From positions 1 through 64,000 of the forward strand of contig NZ_JAZHLI010000003.1 of the NCBI RefSeq assembly GCF_036549475.1: a stretch of DNA of 64,000 nt. Reading direction: 5' to 3'. The stretch's first letter is position 1, and every line of letters starts with the position of its first letter. The notes under the pieces were generated by a model. The model saw nothing but the letters and a program-made list of their open reading frames with translations. It was not told the origin of the DNA and ran no database searches. Position numbers and translations under genes: made by a program. The DNA is from Aurantimonas sp036549475 (GTDB lineage: Bacteria > Pseudomonadota > Alphaproteobacteria > Rhizobiales > Rhizobiaceae). Below, piece after piece: positions 63,618 through 64,000 of this stretch.

Positions 63618-64000
63618 TATGAAGCGGAGCGTGGCTGCGGTCATCGTGGCGGCAGGGCGCGGCGAACGGGCGGGTCTGTCCAGCCAGGGCCCCAAACAGT
63701 ACCGTTTGCTCGCCGGACGGGCCGTCATCGCGCATACGATCCGCATCTTCCTGCAGCATCCCGCCATCGACCGGGTCGTCCTCGTCATCCACAGGGATGA
63801 TCGTGAACTTCTGAGCGCAGCACTCGGCAAGGACCTCGATCAGGTCCAGATCACCCTCGGAGGCGCGACTCGCCAGGATTCGGTCCGCCGCGGTCTCGCG
63901 GGCCTCGCCGATGCCGCCCCCGACCTCGTGCTGATTCACGATGCCGTCCGCCCCTTTGCCGATGCGGCCCTGATCGACCGCACCCTGGCGGCCATCGACG
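63618..64000 (+). CDS. ispD: 2-C-methyl-D-erythritol 4-phosphate cytidylyltransferase (IspD or IspDF), partial
   Basis: The visible ~127 residues begin MKRSVAAVIVAAGRGERAG and include GPKQYRLLAGR, VLVIHRDDRE, GGATRQDSVRRGL and the metal-binding LIHDAVRPFAD, all diagnostic of IspD in the MEP isoprenoid pathway. The gene continues past the window edge. In Hyphomicrobiales it is usually fused to IspF; whether that is so here cannot be seen. It is divergent from dusB with a 104-bp gap, the normal order in the group. Confidence 0.95.

Overview
The window is high-GC DNA from an alphaproteobacterium, most likely of the order Hyphomicrobiales (Rhizobiales). The evidence is gene content and order: uvrA divergent from ssb, gyrA-coaD-ppiA-ppiB-queA-tgt, glnB-glnA, hfq-hflX, and dusB-ntrB-ntrC-ntrY-ntrX-trkA. 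It also carries an alphaproteobacterial LexA box and a dispersed intergenic repeat of the kind I recall from rhizobial genomes. The genus cannot be fixed from sequence alone. No rRNA, tRNA or CRISPR array was seen.

Positions 1 to about 30,200 look like an accessory stress and low-oxygen island. In order it holds a phosphoribosyltransferase, a universal stress protein (Usp), a DUF4010 membrane protein, an hsp20-ftsH-metallo-beta-lactamase operon, an alcohol dehydrogenase, a glycine-zipper stress protein, a Spy-like periplasmic protein, a HAD phosphatase fused to a HerA-like ATPase, a FixK-type Crp/Fnr regulator and an HWE sensor kinase. Next come a DUF2892-ABC transporter operon whose permease is broken, a cyclopropane fatty acid synthase, a stand-alone FabF, a tandem Usp, a small HTH protein, a KefB-like antiporter, a CtpF-like cation ATPase and TrkH. 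Four FixK/FNR-type boxes (TTGAT-N4-ATCAA, three perfect and one with a single mismatch) lie upstream of the main transcription units, and two weaker ones precede the first genes. The local FixK protein carries the E-x2-S-R recognition residues expected to bind that sequence. The simplest reading is a locally encoded low-oxygen or dormancy regulon, similar in content to the mycobacterial DosR set. The region shows decay: an in-frame amber codon and a lost 3' end in the ABC permease, and a frameshifted tyrosine-recombinase remnant beside the tandem usp gene.

Positions 30,300 to 52,650 are conserved housekeeping DNA: queuosine synthesis (tgt, queA), two cyclophilins, coaD, gyrA, marC, ssb and uvrA sharing an SOS box, a DUF72 protein, the NAD(P)HX repair enzyme, glnB-glnA behind a sigma-54 promoter, parE and rhlE. 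Clear rho-independent terminators separate several units.

Positions 52,670 to 64,000 hold hflX-hfq, trkA and the nitrogen-control cluster ntrX-ntrY-ntrC-ntrB-dusB, all on the minus strand, and the divergent start of ispD (or ispDF) running off the right edge. NtrBC and GlnB-GlnA in the same window form most of the nitrogen-status circuit. TrkH in the island and TrkA in the housekeeping block could form one potassium uptake system.
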